This document shows, one piece after another, positions 40,130 to 50,300 of a stretch of DNA of 52,192 bases; position 1 is the stretch's first letter; each line of letters opens with the position of its first letter. The stretch is from Candidatus Omnitrophota bacterium (GTDB lineage Bacteria; Omnitrophota; Gorgyraeia; JABMRN01; RBG-13-46-9): contig JADHYM010000004.1 in the NCBI GenBank assembly GCA_016782445.1, forward strand, positions 1 to 52,192, given 5' to 3'. The position numbers were made by a program, and so were the translations under genes. Below the pieces are notes generated by a model. The model searched no databases. It saw only the letters and a list, made by a program, of their open reading frames with translations, and was not told where the DNA came from.

Positions 40130-41328
40130 GCGAAAAAAGAATAAAAATACTGAAGGATGTTTGTACCGGCTGCACGCTATGCGTCAAGGTATGCCCCTTC
40201 GGGGCCATAGCCATGAAGGATAAGAAAGCTCTTATAGACTACGATAAATGCAATCTTTGCGGCGCCTGCGTAGAGACCTGCAAATTCAACGCTATAGAAC
40301 TAAAAACTATTCAGAGAAGCTATGACCATTCATCCTACAAGGACGTGTGGGTTTTTTGCGAGCAGAAAAAAGGCGTTATCCAATCGGTAGCCTATGAGCT
40401 TTTGGGTGAGGGAAAAAAGCTTGCCTCGAAACTCGGCTGTAAAGTTTGCGGCGTTCTTTTGGGAGAAAATGTAAAGGAAAAAGTCCCAGAATTATTCGCG
40501 CGCGGCGCTGATATCGTATACCTTGTTGATTCGCCGCACCTCAAATATTACCAGAACGAGCCATACACCAAGGTTTTTATCGAACTCATAAACGAATATA
40601 AACCCGCTGTTCTTCTTTCGGGCGCCACCACCATCGGCCGAAGCCTTACTGCGCGGGTCGCAATCAACGTAAACACAGGCCTTACTGCTGACTGCACAGG
40701 GCTCGACATAGACGAAAAGGAAAAACTTCTTCTCCAGACACGTCCCGCGTTTGGCGGAAACATAATGGCTACGATCATAACCCCGAACCACAGGCCCCAG
40801 ATGTCCACGGTAAGGCATAAGGTTATGCAGGAAGCCGCGATAGACGAAAGCCTTAAAGGAAAGCTCGTAGAGAAAACCTACAAGGATAATATTCTTTCTT
40901 CCAGGACAAAGCTCATCGACATAGTCGAGGAAATAGAGGAAACCATAAACCTCGCGGAAGCCGATATTATTGTCTCGGGCGGAAGGGGCCTCGGAGGGCC
41001 GGAGAATTTTAATATCATACGTGAGCTTGCTCTAACGCTCGGAGGAGCGGTTGGAGCTTCGCGGAGTGCCGTTGATGCCGGATGGATACCCTATTCGCAT
41101 CAGGTGGGGCAGACGGGAAAAACCGTGTGCCCGAAAATATATATTGCCTGCGGTATAAGCGGGCAGATACAGCACCTTATCGGCATGCAGTCCTCAAAAA
41201 TAATCATCGCGATAAATAAAGATCCTGACGCGCCCATCTTTAAGGTTGCTACCTACGGCATCATCGGCGACCTCTTCGAATTCGTTCCCGCACTCACCAA
41301 AAAATTCAAGCAAGTACTGAGTAAATAG
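40126..41328 (+). CDS. etfA: Electron transfer flavoprotein, alpha subunit, with two N-terminal [4Fe-4S] sites
   Basis: 400 residues. Residues about 10-58 are a 2[4Fe-4S] ferredoxin domain: VCTGCTLCVKVCPFGA and KCNLCGACVETCKFNA. The EtfA N-domain follows, then the FAD domain with GGRGLGGPENF, VGASRSAVDAGW, HQVGQTGKTV and ACGISGQIQH. Ferredoxin-fused EtfA is known from electron-bifurcating complexes such as the caffeyl-CoA reductase CarCDE. Here it suggests that the acyl-CoA dehydrogenase complex exchanges electrons with ferredoxin. Confidence 0.94.
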   Translation: MSEKRIKILKDVCTGCTLCVKVCPFGAIAMKDKKALIDYDKCNLCGACVETCKFNAIELKTIQRSYDHSSYKDVWVFCEQKKGVIQSVAYELLGEGKKLASKLGCKVCGVLLGENVKEKVPELFARGADIVYLVDSPHLKYYQNEPYTKVFIELINEYKPAVLLSGATTIGRSLTARVAINVNTGLTADCTGLDIDEKEKLLLQTRPAFGGNIMATIITPNHRPQMSTVRHKVMQEAAIDESLKGKLVEKTYKDNILSSRTKLIDIVEEIEETINLAEADIIVSGGRGLGGPENFNIIRELALTLGGAVGASRSAVDAGWIPYSHQVGQTGKTVCPKIYIACGISGQIQHLIGMQSSKIIIAINKDPDAPIFKVATYGIIGDLFEFVPALTKKFKQVLSK

Positions 41329-41388
41329 TCACACCTAACTGCTTTCAGACCCCACCTGCCACGCCGGAATATTTTCAAGCTGCCGTTC

Positions 41389-41598
41389 GGGGCATTGCTT
41401 TGTGGTCCCCACTCGGGGGTATGCTACGCGGGATCGCTCGACCGCCCCAGCGAGGCGGTCTTCGCTCTAAAAAATCCCTCGCTCTTTTCGCCTTGCTACG
41501 CCTGCGGCGTGGCGAAGCGAAAAACCATGCCCGCTCAGGATTTTTAGGTCCCGCTACGCATACCCCGTCGGGGGCCCCTTTTTATATAGCAATGCCCC
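41389..41598. repeat. Large imperfect inverted repeat (MITE-like)
   Basis: The outer ends GGGGCATTGCT (41389-41399) and AGCAATGCCCC (41588-41598) are perfect inverse copies. Inside, GGGGGTATGCTACGCGGGA (41415-41433) matches TCCCGCTACGCATACCCCG (41549-41567) imperfectly, and the centre contains further GC-rich stems. The size and ends suggest a non-autonomous element. TTCAGACCCCACCTGCC occurs on both sides. Confidence 0.7.
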
Positions 41599-41692
41599 CA
41601 AAGGCAGCTTGTAACCCATTCCGTCCCTGGGACGGGATGGATGTATTCAGACCCCACCTGCCTAAGCGGCGAGTGCATTCAACCGTAATTCT

Positions 41693-41724
41693 CCGCCAGA
41701 GGCGGATCAGCCTATGGCTGAAGC
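41693..41724. repeat. Second copy of the dispersed palindromic repeat
   Basis: It matches 37967-37998 with one difference (CCTATGG for CCTCTGG), which weakens the larger of the two possible hairpins. Confidence 0.65.
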
Positions 41725-42065
41725 AATTTACGAAGTTGATGTTCAAGAAAATGCGCCCGAGTCCTTACTAGCTTGGGCGCGAAAGACCTTACTATCTCAA
41801 CGAGTAAATTGCATGTCAGCCTTCGCCGAGTAGAATCTCAGGATGGTAAGCTTCGGCTGATCCGCCGAAGCTCTACGCGACAGCAATAGAGCGAAGGCGG
41901 AAATTCAAGGGCAGAATGCTCAAGGGCATTATTTTAAGATATTTATCATAAGTTTATGCCGAGCAGCGTGGCAGTTGGGGTCTGAATACACTATCCATAA
42001 AGCGGAAGCGAGGCGCCTATCCTCCGAGGGAGCGACGAGTGAAAGCAATGCCCGTAACCCTCTAT

Positions 42066-42100
42066 TAATCAAGCTGCCGGAAGGATGCCCGCTTGCTGCT
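42066..42100 (+). repeat. Dispersed intergenic repeat, copy C
   Basis: AATCAAGCTGCCGGAAGGAT is the most diverged of three related copies (others at 10142 and 31186). Like them it lies just upstream of a strong promoter. Confidence 0.5.
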
Positions 42101-42122
42101 TGGAAAAAGATTTTTTTAGCAC

Positions 42123-42151
42123 TTGACAAGTACGACAAAAGTGTATATACT
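42123..42151 (+). promoter_or_regulatory. Promoter with overlapping dyad, upstream of the MerR-like gene
   Basis: TTGACA at 42123-42128, a 17-base spacer, TATACT at 42146-42151. An inverted repeat ACAAGTA...TACTTGT spans the region from the -35 element to just past the -10, a plausible operator for the regulator encoded downstream. Confidence 0.7.
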
Positions 42152-42198
42152 TGTACTGACTTGGATAAAGATGCATAAACTTATACAAAGATATATTT

Positions 42199-42414
42199 AT
42201 GATGGTTACAGAAGATAAATACGCTAGCATGGGGAAGAAGCGATACAACATACAGGAGATCGCAGATCTGCTTGGCGTATATAAAGGTACAATTAAGAAC
42301 TACGAATCAAAAGGCATCTTTCCGAAAGCACGCCGCAACCCTATTAATCATTACAGAGAATACGCCGAAGAGGACCTGGATATATTAAGAAGAATATTAC
42401 TTAAGGGAAAATAA
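42199..42414 (+). CDS. Short MerR-like helix-turn-helix regulator
   Basis: 71 residues (61 if the ATG at 42229 is used). YNIQEIADLLGVYKGTIKNY is a MerR-type HTH, followed by ESKGIFPKARRNPINHYREY with the wing and the Y/R positions of the family. The effector-binding domain is absent, as in small MerR/excisionase-type proteins. Ribosome sites are weak for both starts. It lies 12 bases before smc, with a dyad over its promoter, so autoregulation and an effect on smc are plausible. Confidence 0.8.
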   Translation: MMVTEDKYASMGKKRYNIQEIADLLGVYKGTIKNYESKGIFPKARRNPINHYREYAEEDLDILRRILLKGK

Positions 42415-42426
42415 CGAGGGGGTATA

Positions 42427-45400
42427 ATGCATTTCAAGGAACTGGAGATATGCGGATTTAAATCATTTCCCACGAGGACAAAGCTGAAATTCGAGCCCGG
42501 CGTAACTGCTGTTGTCGGACCTAACGGATGCGGCAAGAGCAATATTTCGGACTCAATACGATGGGTGCTGGGCGAGCAGTCTCCCAAATCCTTAAGGGGA
42601 AGCTCAATGCAGGACGTTATATTTAACGGAACCGACCGCGTGGAGCCGATAAATATGGCCGAGGTTTCGCTTACCTTTTCAAATGAGAACAGGGCGCTCC
42701 AGATAGATTATGACGAAGTTACGATCACCAGGCGCCTCTATCGTTCGGGTGAAAGCGAATACATTCTCAATAAGATGCCCGTGCGGCTTAAGGACATATC
42801 CGACATATTAAGAGGAACCGGCATGGGAACGAGCTCTTACTCTATCATAGAGCAGGGAAAAGTAGATATGATATTGAGCTCGAAACCGGAAGACAGAAGG
42901 TATATATTTGAGGAAGCGAGCGGCATAACTAAATACAAGGCGAAGAAAAAAGAAGCCATGAGGCGCCTCGAGCAAACTGAAAACAATCTTTTGAGAATCA
43001 ACGACATAGTAACAGAGGTTAAGAGGCAGATCAATTCTATAGAGCGCCACGCTAAAAAAGCGGAAAAATACAAAGCCGATTTTGAGATAATGAAAGAGAT
43101 GGACCTGAAACTCGCGGCCAGGGATTTCGGTATACTGGCGGCCGAGGGGGGCAGCAACAAGGAGAACATGTCGTCTCTTGTCATCAGGGAAAAAGAGCTC
43201 GGGAACGAATGCCAAAAAATAAGCGCGCTTATAGATGAATACAGGTCGAAGATGGATACCGTGCTTCAGGATTTGGCCAGCGCTCAGGAGAAGATATCCG
43301 AAGCTTCCGTTTTCATCGAAAAAGGACAGCATAAAATAGAACTCGACAAAGAAAGAACCATAGAACTTGGCCAGACCAGAAAAGAGTCCGAAAAAATACT
43401 GGAAAGCCTAAAGGAAAAAATACAGGAAAGAGAAAATGAAGTAAGCGGTATAAAAAATCGCTTTGACCATATCGTAAAACTAAAAGAAGAAAAACTTGCC
43501 TTATCCGGCGAAAAAGAAAACGCTGCCGGGGAGGCAGAGCATGAAATCGCAAAACATCAGAAGGAGATAAAGAGCGCAAAACTAAAAACCGTGGACCTTC
43601 TTTCGGGGCAGACCAAAGTAAAAAATGAACTTATCAAAATTAGCGCGGACCTGCAAACAAAAAACGCCCGTCTCAAAAGGCTCCGGATAGACCTGGTAAA
43701 CGCGAACCAGGAAAAAGAAACCATCGATGCGGACCTGGGTGAGACAGAAAGCTTTCTGAATACCTCTAGAGGCGAATTTGAAGACGCCAAAAAGAACCTT
43801 TTCTCTCTCAAGGAGCTTTTTTCCTCTAAAGAAAGGGCCATGGAGGAGATAAAACAAAAAATAGCAGATTCAAAAAGCGAAATAAATGCGCTTAACTCGA
43901 AGGAAGAGCTTCTAAGGGAGATGATAGAACGCCGCGAAGGCTTTGCAAAAAGCGTAAAGACGGTTATGGAGGAAGCCCGGAGCGGAAGATTAAAGGGAAT
44001 AATAGGGCTTTTCGCCGAAATGGTATCCCATAAGGACGGGTATAACCTGGCGCTTGAGGCAGCGCTCGGAGAAAGGGCCCAGGCGATAGTTGTGACAGAT
44101 CGTGAAGCGTTATCCGGGGCGCTTGCTTACCTTAAAGATAACAATATAGGAGCGGCCTATTTTGTGGTTCACAGTGAAGTACAAAACGCATACTCAAGGC
44201 CCGCAAACGGATTTTTTGCAAAAAAACCCGTTGGAACACTCCTCACCGAATTTGTAAATATAGAAGAAAATTATAGAAGCGCAGCTGATTGCCTTTTAGA
44301 TAACGTATATGTTGCCGAGAACGCGGAAGAGGCCAGGGCAAAGCTTGAAAGCGCAAAGACGAGTGCTTCTTTTGTGACTAAAGACGGCGAATTTTTTAAG
44401 AAAGGCCTTTGCAAGGACGGCTCCACAGGCAAAGACGAAAGCGCTTCTCTTATCGGAAGAGCCGCCAGGCTTCACGAGGTAAAGAAATCTAAAGAAAGGA
44501 TTTTTGCGGATATAGAAGCCCTGAAAGAAGAAGAAAATAAGATAAGGGCAGAAATCGAATCTATCCGGCAAAATAGCGCCAAAGCCGAGAAAGAGGCACG
44601 TCAGAAAGAAATAAGACTGGCAAACATAGATTCAAAAAAACAGGGGATACTCGAGAACCTTAAAAAAGTGGAAGACGAGATAGCTGTTATAGGGCTTGAA
44701 ATAGATGAAGTAAAAGAAGCAGTAGAAGACATATCTAAAAAAGGCGAAGAACTTAACGGGGCCCTTAACGCTAAAGAAACCGAGCATAACGCGCTAATTG
44801 ACATGATCTCGTCTTTTGAAACTCATATAGAAGAAAGTACGAAGCGAAAGAATGATTTGGCTATAGAGGCCTCTGAAATACGCTCTCAGCTAACTCTTAT
44901 CGCTAATAATGAGGAAGTAGGGGAAAGAGACTTAAAGCGGGCCGAGGGCGCGCTTCTTGAGATGCGGGAAGAGATTTCGCTTAAGCAAAAAAGCATTGCC
45001 GAAGCGATAGAAAAATTAGAAACCATAGAGGCAGAGGGCCTGAAACTTTGCGTCGAAATAGAGAAAAAAGAAAAAGAGAAGGAATATTTCAAGGTTGAGC
45101 TTTCAAGGGCTTCGGCCGAAAAAAAGGACGGACAGAAAGAGTTATCCGATAACGAGAAAATGTTTAGCGAAAAGGGAAATCTTGTAAATGAGCTACGAAA
45201 TAAAATAAGGAACTTTGAAATACATGAAAAGGAATGTGAACTCAAAATAATCAACTTAAAGGACAGGATAAACCAGGCCTATAAGATCGACATCCAGAAT
45301 TTCAGCGTTGAGTTTGATGAGAATACGAACTGGGAAGAACTGCGGAACCAGGCGGAGGTGCTTAAGATAAAACTGGACAAGCTCGGCCCCGTGAACCTTG

Positions 45401-46011
45401 TGGCAATAGACGAGCTTAAAGAATTGGAGGAGAGGTCTTCATTTCTTACCGAGCAGCAACAGGACCTTTTACAGGCGAAGGATTCCCTTCATAAAGCGAT
45501 AGTAAAAATCAACAAGACGACAAAAGCGCTTTTTCTGGACGCCTTCCAGAAGATACAGATTGAATTCAGAAACTACTTCAGGATGCTTTTTAACGGCGGC
45601 CACGCAGAGCTTCTCTTGATAGATGAGGGCGATGTTCTGGAAAGCGGGATTGAGATAGTCGCCCGGCCCCCGGGGAAGAAACTCCAGAATCTTCTGCTTC
45701 TCTCGGGCGGTGAAAAGGCCCTCACCGCGATAGCGCTACTTTTTGCCATCTTTAAAGTGAAACCAAGCCCGTTCTGCATACTTGACGAAATAGACGCGCC
45801 GCTGGACGAATCAAACATCGGAAGGTTCATACGTATATTGCAGGAGTTCGTTAAGATGTCGCAGTTTATTATTATCACGCACAACAAAAAAACCATCCAC
45901 ATGGCGAACGTTCTCTACGGGATAACAATGCAGGAGAAAGGCGTCTCGAAGGTCGTATCTGTTAAATTCGGTGAGGATACGGAAGCGAAAAAAGAAGAGA
46001 TACTGGTCTAG
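42427..46011 (+). CDS. smc: Chromosome segregation protein SMC
   Basis: 1194 residues, full length. Walker A is at residues 31-38 (GPNGCGKS). A coiled coil runs to about 510, then the hinge (about 515-640, with GIIGLFAEMVSHKDGYNLAL), then the returning coiled coil. The ABC signature LLLLSGGEKALTA is at about 1091 and Walker B FCILDEIDAPLDES at about 1118. It forms the condensin core that compacts and separates chromosomes; ScpA/ScpB are not in the window. A GAGGGGG site precedes the ATG. Its TAG stop and the stop of the opposing gene share the bases CTAG. Confidence 0.97.
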   Translation: MHFKELEICGFKSFPTRTKLKFEPGVTAVVGPNGCGKSNISDSIRWVLGEQSPKSLRGSSMQDVIFNGTDRVEPINMAEVSLTFSNENRALQIDYDEVTITRRLYRSGESEYILNKMPVRLKDISDILRGTGMGTSSYSIIEQGKVDMILSSKPEDRRYIFEEASGITKYKAKKKEAMRRLEQTENNLLRINDIVTEVKRQINSIERHAKKAEKYKADFEIMKEMDLKLAARDFGILAAEGGSNKENMSSLVIREKELGNECQKISALIDEYRSKMDTVLQDLASAQEKISEASVFIEKGQHKIELDKERTIELGQTRKESEKILESLKEKIQERENEVSGIKNRFDHIVKLKEEKLALSGEKENAAGEAEHEIAKHQKEIKSAKLKTVDLLSGQTKVKNELIKISADLQTKNARLKRLRIDLVNANQEKETIDADLGETESFLNTSRGEFEDAKKNLFSLKELFSSKERAMEEIKQKIADSKSEINALNSKEELLREMIERREGFAKSVKTVMEEARSGRLKGIIGLFAEMVSHKDGYNLALEAALGERAQAIVVTDREALSGALAYLKDNNIGAAYFVVHSEVQNAYSRPANGFFAKKPVGTLLTEFVNIEENYRSAADCLLDNVYVAENAEEARAKLESAKTSASFVTKDGEFFKKGLCKDGSTGKDESASLIGRAARLHEVKKSKERIFADIEALKEEENKIRAEIESIRQNSAKAEKEARQKEIRLANIDSKKQGILENLKKVEDEIAVIGLEIDEVKEAVEDISKKGEELNGALNAKETEHNALIDMISSFETHIEESTKRKNDLAIEASEIRSQLTLIANNEEVGERDLKRAEGALLEMREEISLKQKSIAEAIEKLETIEAEGLKLCVEIEKKEKEKEYFKVELSRASAEKKDGQKELSDNEKMFSEKGNLVNELRNKIRNFEIHEKECELKIINLKDRINQAYKIDIQNFSVEFDENTNWEELRNQAEVLKIKLDKLGPVNLVAIDELKELEERSSFLTEQQQDLLQAKDSLHKAIVKINKTTKALFLDAFQKIQIEFRNYFRMLFNGGHAELLLIDEGDVLESGIEIVARPPGKKLQNLLLLSGGEKALTAIALLFAIFKVKPSPFCILDEIDAPLDESNIGRFIRILQEFVKMSQFIIITHNKKTIHMANVLYGITMQEKGVSKVVSVKFGEDTEAKKEEILV

Positions 46012-47219
46012 CCTTTTTTTATAAACCCTAGGAACCCCTTACCAAGGTTCGCTGCGTACAGGCAAACCTTGTTCTTGCCCGTCTTTTTAGCTTCATAAAG
46101 CGCTATATCGGCTCTATTTATTAATTTATCCATGTCTGTAGCGTCATAAGGAAAAGTCGAAACGCCAATACTTATTGTAAGCGGTTTTACGCCTTTTGAC
46201 ATATCGGAACTCTCGAAAGTCTCCTCAATTTCCTTTCTGAACCTTTCCGCGATTATTCCGGCGACTTTTTTATTCGTATTAGGCATTACGACGGTAAACT
46301 CCTCGCCTCCGTAACGGGCGACAAAATCATCCCGCCGGGAACGCTTGGATAAAATAAACGCGATTTTTCGTATCACCTCGTCGCCCTTCTGGTGGCCGAA
46401 GGTGTCGTTAAACGGCTTAAAATTATCGATATCCATCATGAGCATGCTCAAGGTTCCGTCCTGGATTCGCGTCTCTTCGAGTTCCTTTATAAGGCGCTTT
46501 CTGAGTTCCCCGGCATTCCAAAGTTTTGTCAACCAGTCGGTTTTCGAAAGGTATTCTGTTTCCTCGTAAAGGCGCGAGTTTTCGATTGCGAGCCCGGCGT
46601 GGTTGGCGAACATCGTGAGTATGCGTATATCGGATTTTGTTATGGGTTTTTTCGTGAATATGTTATCAACGAGAATCGCGCCGAGGGTTTTGTCCTTTGC
46701 CTTTAAAGGCACGGTTACGAAGTATTCTGTGTTAAGGGCATTTTGAATTTCGGGAGAGACCATTTTTTTCGCTTCTTCAGTGGTCACCTCAAACGGCATT
46801 CCTTCGAGGATCGTGAGCGCGAGTATTCCCATTTCTTCCGTGAGCGGCATCTTGATGCCCTTGACAAGCGTATTAAGGCGTGATTCCGGGTCTTTTTTAA
46901 ATTTGGCGTATGAATTGATAAGGTCCTCCAGGCTAAGCTTGGCCATCTCTATGCCTTTCCATATCCTGTCGGCTTCTTCTCCGGAATGCGGGCCTATGCC
47001 CATTTTTCCCTCAAGAACGTTTTCCTTCTCGTTTACCAGAAAAAGCATGGCGCGGTTAAAGCCCAGGCCCTCGTGCGAGGTAAGGGCAGTGAGAATGATA
47101 TAGAAGATCTGATCGAGCTTAAGAGTGGTCCTCATTGCGTTCGAGACTTCGTATAGAAGCCGGAGCTCCCTTTCGATCCTCTCGTAACCGTACTGTCTCT
47201 TTGGTTGTATCGGTGTCAT
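46008..47219 (-). CDS. GAF-GGDEF diguanylate cyclase
   Basis: 403 residues. A GAF-type sensor domain occupies about 30-210 (with AILVDNIFTKKPITKSDIRI and NHAGLAIENSRLYEE at its end). The GGDEF domain follows, with DIDNFKPFNDTFGHQKGDEV and the active-site motif RYGGEEF at about 302. The inhibitory site R-x-x-D (RRDD) sits in the correct place just before it, so product feedback is expected. It makes c-di-GMP in the cytoplasm and could feed the Pel receptor encoded 44 kb away. It is transcribed alone from a near-leaderless promoter. Confidence 0.94.
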   Translation of the reverse strand: MTPIQPKRQYGYERIERELRLLYEVSNAMRTTLKLDQIFYIILTALTSHEGLGFNRAMLFLVNEKENVLEGKMGIGPHSGEEADRIWKGIEMAKLSLEDLINSYAKFKKDPESRLNTLVKGIKMPLTEEMGILALTILEGMPFEVTTEEAKKMVSPEIQNALNTEYFVTVPLKAKDKTLGAILVDNIFTKKPITKSDIRILTMFANHAGLAIENSRLYEETEYLSKTDWLTKLWNAGELRKRLIKELEETRIQDGTLSMLMMDIDNFKPFNDTFGHQKGDEVIRKIAFILSKRSRRDDFVARYGGEEFTVVMPNTNKKVAGIIAERFRKEIEETFESSDMSKGVKPLTISIGVSTFPYDATDMDKLINRADIALYEAKKTGKNKVCLYAANLGKGFLGFIKKG

Positions 47220-47228
47220 AACGGCATT

Positions 47229-47256
47229 AGTGTAGCATATCAGTTACTTGTGTCAA
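47229..47256 (-). promoter_or_regulatory. Promoter of the diguanylate cyclase gene, near-leaderless
   Basis: On the reverse strand TTGACA (47256-47251), 16 bases, TACACT (47234-47229). The expected start near 47222 is about 3 bases before the ATG at 47219, leaving no room for a ribosome site. Confidence 0.65.
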
Positions 47257-47365
47257 GGGTTAAAAAATGCTGAAAAAACTATACTAAACTATTACATTAT
47301 AGTTACACTGTTATGTCAATAAAAAGCTGATTATGTGGTATATTTATCTATATATGATTTTGATA

Positions 47366-50300
47366 ATGACAAATAAGCAGCGCAAAATATTAGTCAGATT
47401 CATCACTGCGCTACTCGTATGTTTTTTTATTATGAGTGATGCGTTTGCACTTGCGCCGCAGTATGTCGCAGACACCCCCGCGTTCCGCCTAAAATACTTA
47501 AGAAATCATCTCGAGAAGTCCCTTGATACCCAATGCGCCCGGACACCGGAGAAAAAAGCCTTCATGGAAGAATGCGGCGACCCTGAAGCGCTCCTTCTTT
47601 CAACCGGTAAGCGTCTTGTAGCTGAAAGGGCTTGGAACGACGACCTGAGATTCGTGCGCGCCAATATTCACGAGGATATAGAAATCCTCATGCAAATCCT
47701 CCGCGAGAAAGACAAATATCGATATTACGGCATACGGGACCTTGTCTTAAGAAAACTCCCCATGGAAGGGCACACACTTGATACATCTGAAAGATACGTA
47801 AATCATATCATTGCTATGGTCTTTGAATGGCTGACCCTCGTTGAAGCCGAAATTATTGATGAAGCCAAAATCCCTGAGCCCTATGCCGCTCTTGTGTGTA
47901 CGCTTAAAGGGGAGATAAGGTCAAGGAAACACAGCTATTTCTTAAGCGACTTCTGGGATCTCAAAAAGAGGCAGGAAAAAATAAAAGACGCGATAAAAGA
48001 CGGAATGAGATTTTATCAAACTGCATCTGAAAAATCAGGTACTAAACAAAGCATTGCAGTTGAAGACAATGTTGATAAACTTATTAGATGGCATCGTACA
48101 GGTAAGGGGTTTGAGGTAGGAGACATGATAGAAATTCCTTACCAGATAGGAGGCAAAAAAGAGTTTAGAAGAAAACATGGATATATAAGTTTTATTTTAG
48201 ATGTTCCTGGAAAAGAGGGAGATACAAGGGAGATCGTTTTTGTAGGTGAAAATGACCCGAATCATGGATTTGTTGTGAACATATATTTAGCCGATGATTA
48301 TAAAAATAAGTCAAGCTGTGAGCCAATCGCCACGTATAAATATTACGAATATAAAGGAAGTACAGGGAAATGGGTTACACAGGCTATTTCTATACCGCTA
48401 GGCAAACTTGATGTAATAAAAGCGCTGAAGGGTGAAAGGCTTAAAGTTTTTAACAGGCCAACAAGAGTCAAGATCGATCAAAGGCCTCAAGCTTATGTCT
48501 GTCGGTTCAGATTCATGGGCGGAACGAGCATTGCTGAGGACGAACATTTGTGTTTACCGGTGGAATGCGCGAATCATTTTAGAGAGAAAGGAAAGTATGT
48601 AATAGCTCGTGTTGAATATGACGAAGAGAGGGGGCAGGGCGTAAGTTTTTACTTCGAAAAAGATTATAGACCTAACATAAAAAGTAAACGTGCAATATTA
48701 ACAGAGTATGAAAATTCATCGAAGATAGGAAGGGCTTTTGCTGCCTTTTTAGAGATAAAAAAATACCAGAAAGGCCAAGCGCCAAAAAAAGTTAAAGAAC
48801 AAGCCTTGGGAATGAACCTGTATACCAACGCAAAAGGAGAATATGAGGCCAGGGTTATGCAAGGCAGGCAAGTCATAAGATTTCTTCTTTCGAAAATTGC
48901 TGATGAATTTTTTGAGAAAGGCGATACTATAAGAAAGATTTTAAGCGCATGCTTTGCCTATCATCCTGATTACGGAAGGTATGTTGAAGTCAGAATATAC
49001 CCGAGACGAATTTTAGAGGGCGCTTTAGTGAAGCTCGAAAAATATATTGAAAAAGCGGATATCGAAACAAGAAAAAGAAGGAGTATTCAATCAAGCATCT
49101 TGGATCTTTTTAAGTTGATGCCGTGTTCGACACCAAAGGAAATAGCGCGAGGTGCGGCAGTTTTAAGCCGAAAATTAGAAAGGCATAATAATGAAGATGT
49201 AATAAAAGATACCTTGGCCAGGCTCAGGATTTTTGTTAAGGCCGCCGGTAGCGACCGTATTTCTGATAGGGAAATAACAAGAGATGGAATTCTTTTGGCA
49301 AAGCGCTATTACCGTAAAGAATGCGGCAATCTCCTGACAGAGCTTGAAACAGTAAAAATGATGGACTACATTTTGGGAGATAGAAATATATATGGCAAAA
49401 AAATAAAACCTCCAACTCGCTTTAATCTAGGGTTGGTGAATAAAGACGGAAGGGCGCATATTGTTTTCGGATCAAAACAAATTTTTATGCATGGATTTAA
49501 GGGTTTAGAAGGTAGAGAAATTATTTTAGTACGCGTTCCTGATGAAAAATTTGAATTTGTTTTTCATGCATATGATACCGAAGATTACAAAAATAACCCC
49601 GACGGAGCAGAAATTAAGCGTGTACTTATAAGAGATCTTAATTCCGGACTTCTTATACCGATCGAGCGAAAGGACGTGTATTACGCAAAAGAACTTATTG
49701 AAAAAGGTATGTATCGCAGGGCTTTGGAGGTTTTAGAGGCTATTCCGGTAAAAGGCATACCGGTATTTAAATTGAGAAGACAGGCACGCGAGGGCCTTCG
49801 TCGGAATGAAAGTGCTGCTGAAAACCCGGGTTTGCTTAATGAAGACGAAAGACTGAGAAATCATTCCTATATCCTGGCCAGGCTTATATGTTCGGGTAAA
49901 TCCAGAGAAAGCGTTGAAAGATATATGAAATTTTTTCCGCTGACTACCGGCGAATCCCCGGACAGAAGAGTGATCGCCCATCTGAGGACTTATTTTGTAG
50001 AATTCATACAGGGAATAGCGCGGGACGGCGAGACAATCCAGGTTATTACAAACTTAATGATTAACCTGGATATGGAATCCGACCTTCCGGCGCAGGCGCA
50101 TGTAAATATAGCGGTAATTGAAGCACTTGCGGAGTCATCTGATGAGTATAAGACCGAAGCCCTTGCTCTGGAATTATCACGCTTTTTGGATTACGAAGGA
50201 ATACTTAAAGACGAGACTTTAAAGGTGCTTCAAGATTTCTTTTACTCTATTCCGGATAATGATAAGGTATTTTTAACTCCTGAATCCGAAAATGGCAGAA

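Larger units (their letters stand above)
41329..42122. other. Repeat-rich intergenic region without a gene
   Basis: No supportable coding sequence was found. The region holds a 210-base imperfect inverted repeat (41389-41598), the motif TTCAGACCCCACCTGCC at 41344 and 41646 with an inverted, slightly changed copy at 41971-41987, the dispersed palindrome at 41693-41724, a related inverted hairpin near 41852-41875 (AGCTTCGGC with GCCGAAGCT), and repeat copy C. A frame of 123 codons at 41400-41771 lies across the palindrome and is not credible. Confidence 0.7.

Noticed and set aside
41400-41771. Open frame of 123 codons in the repeat region
   Set aside because: It lies across the 210-base palindrome, its composition follows the repeat, it has no ribosome site, and it matches no recognisable protein pattern.
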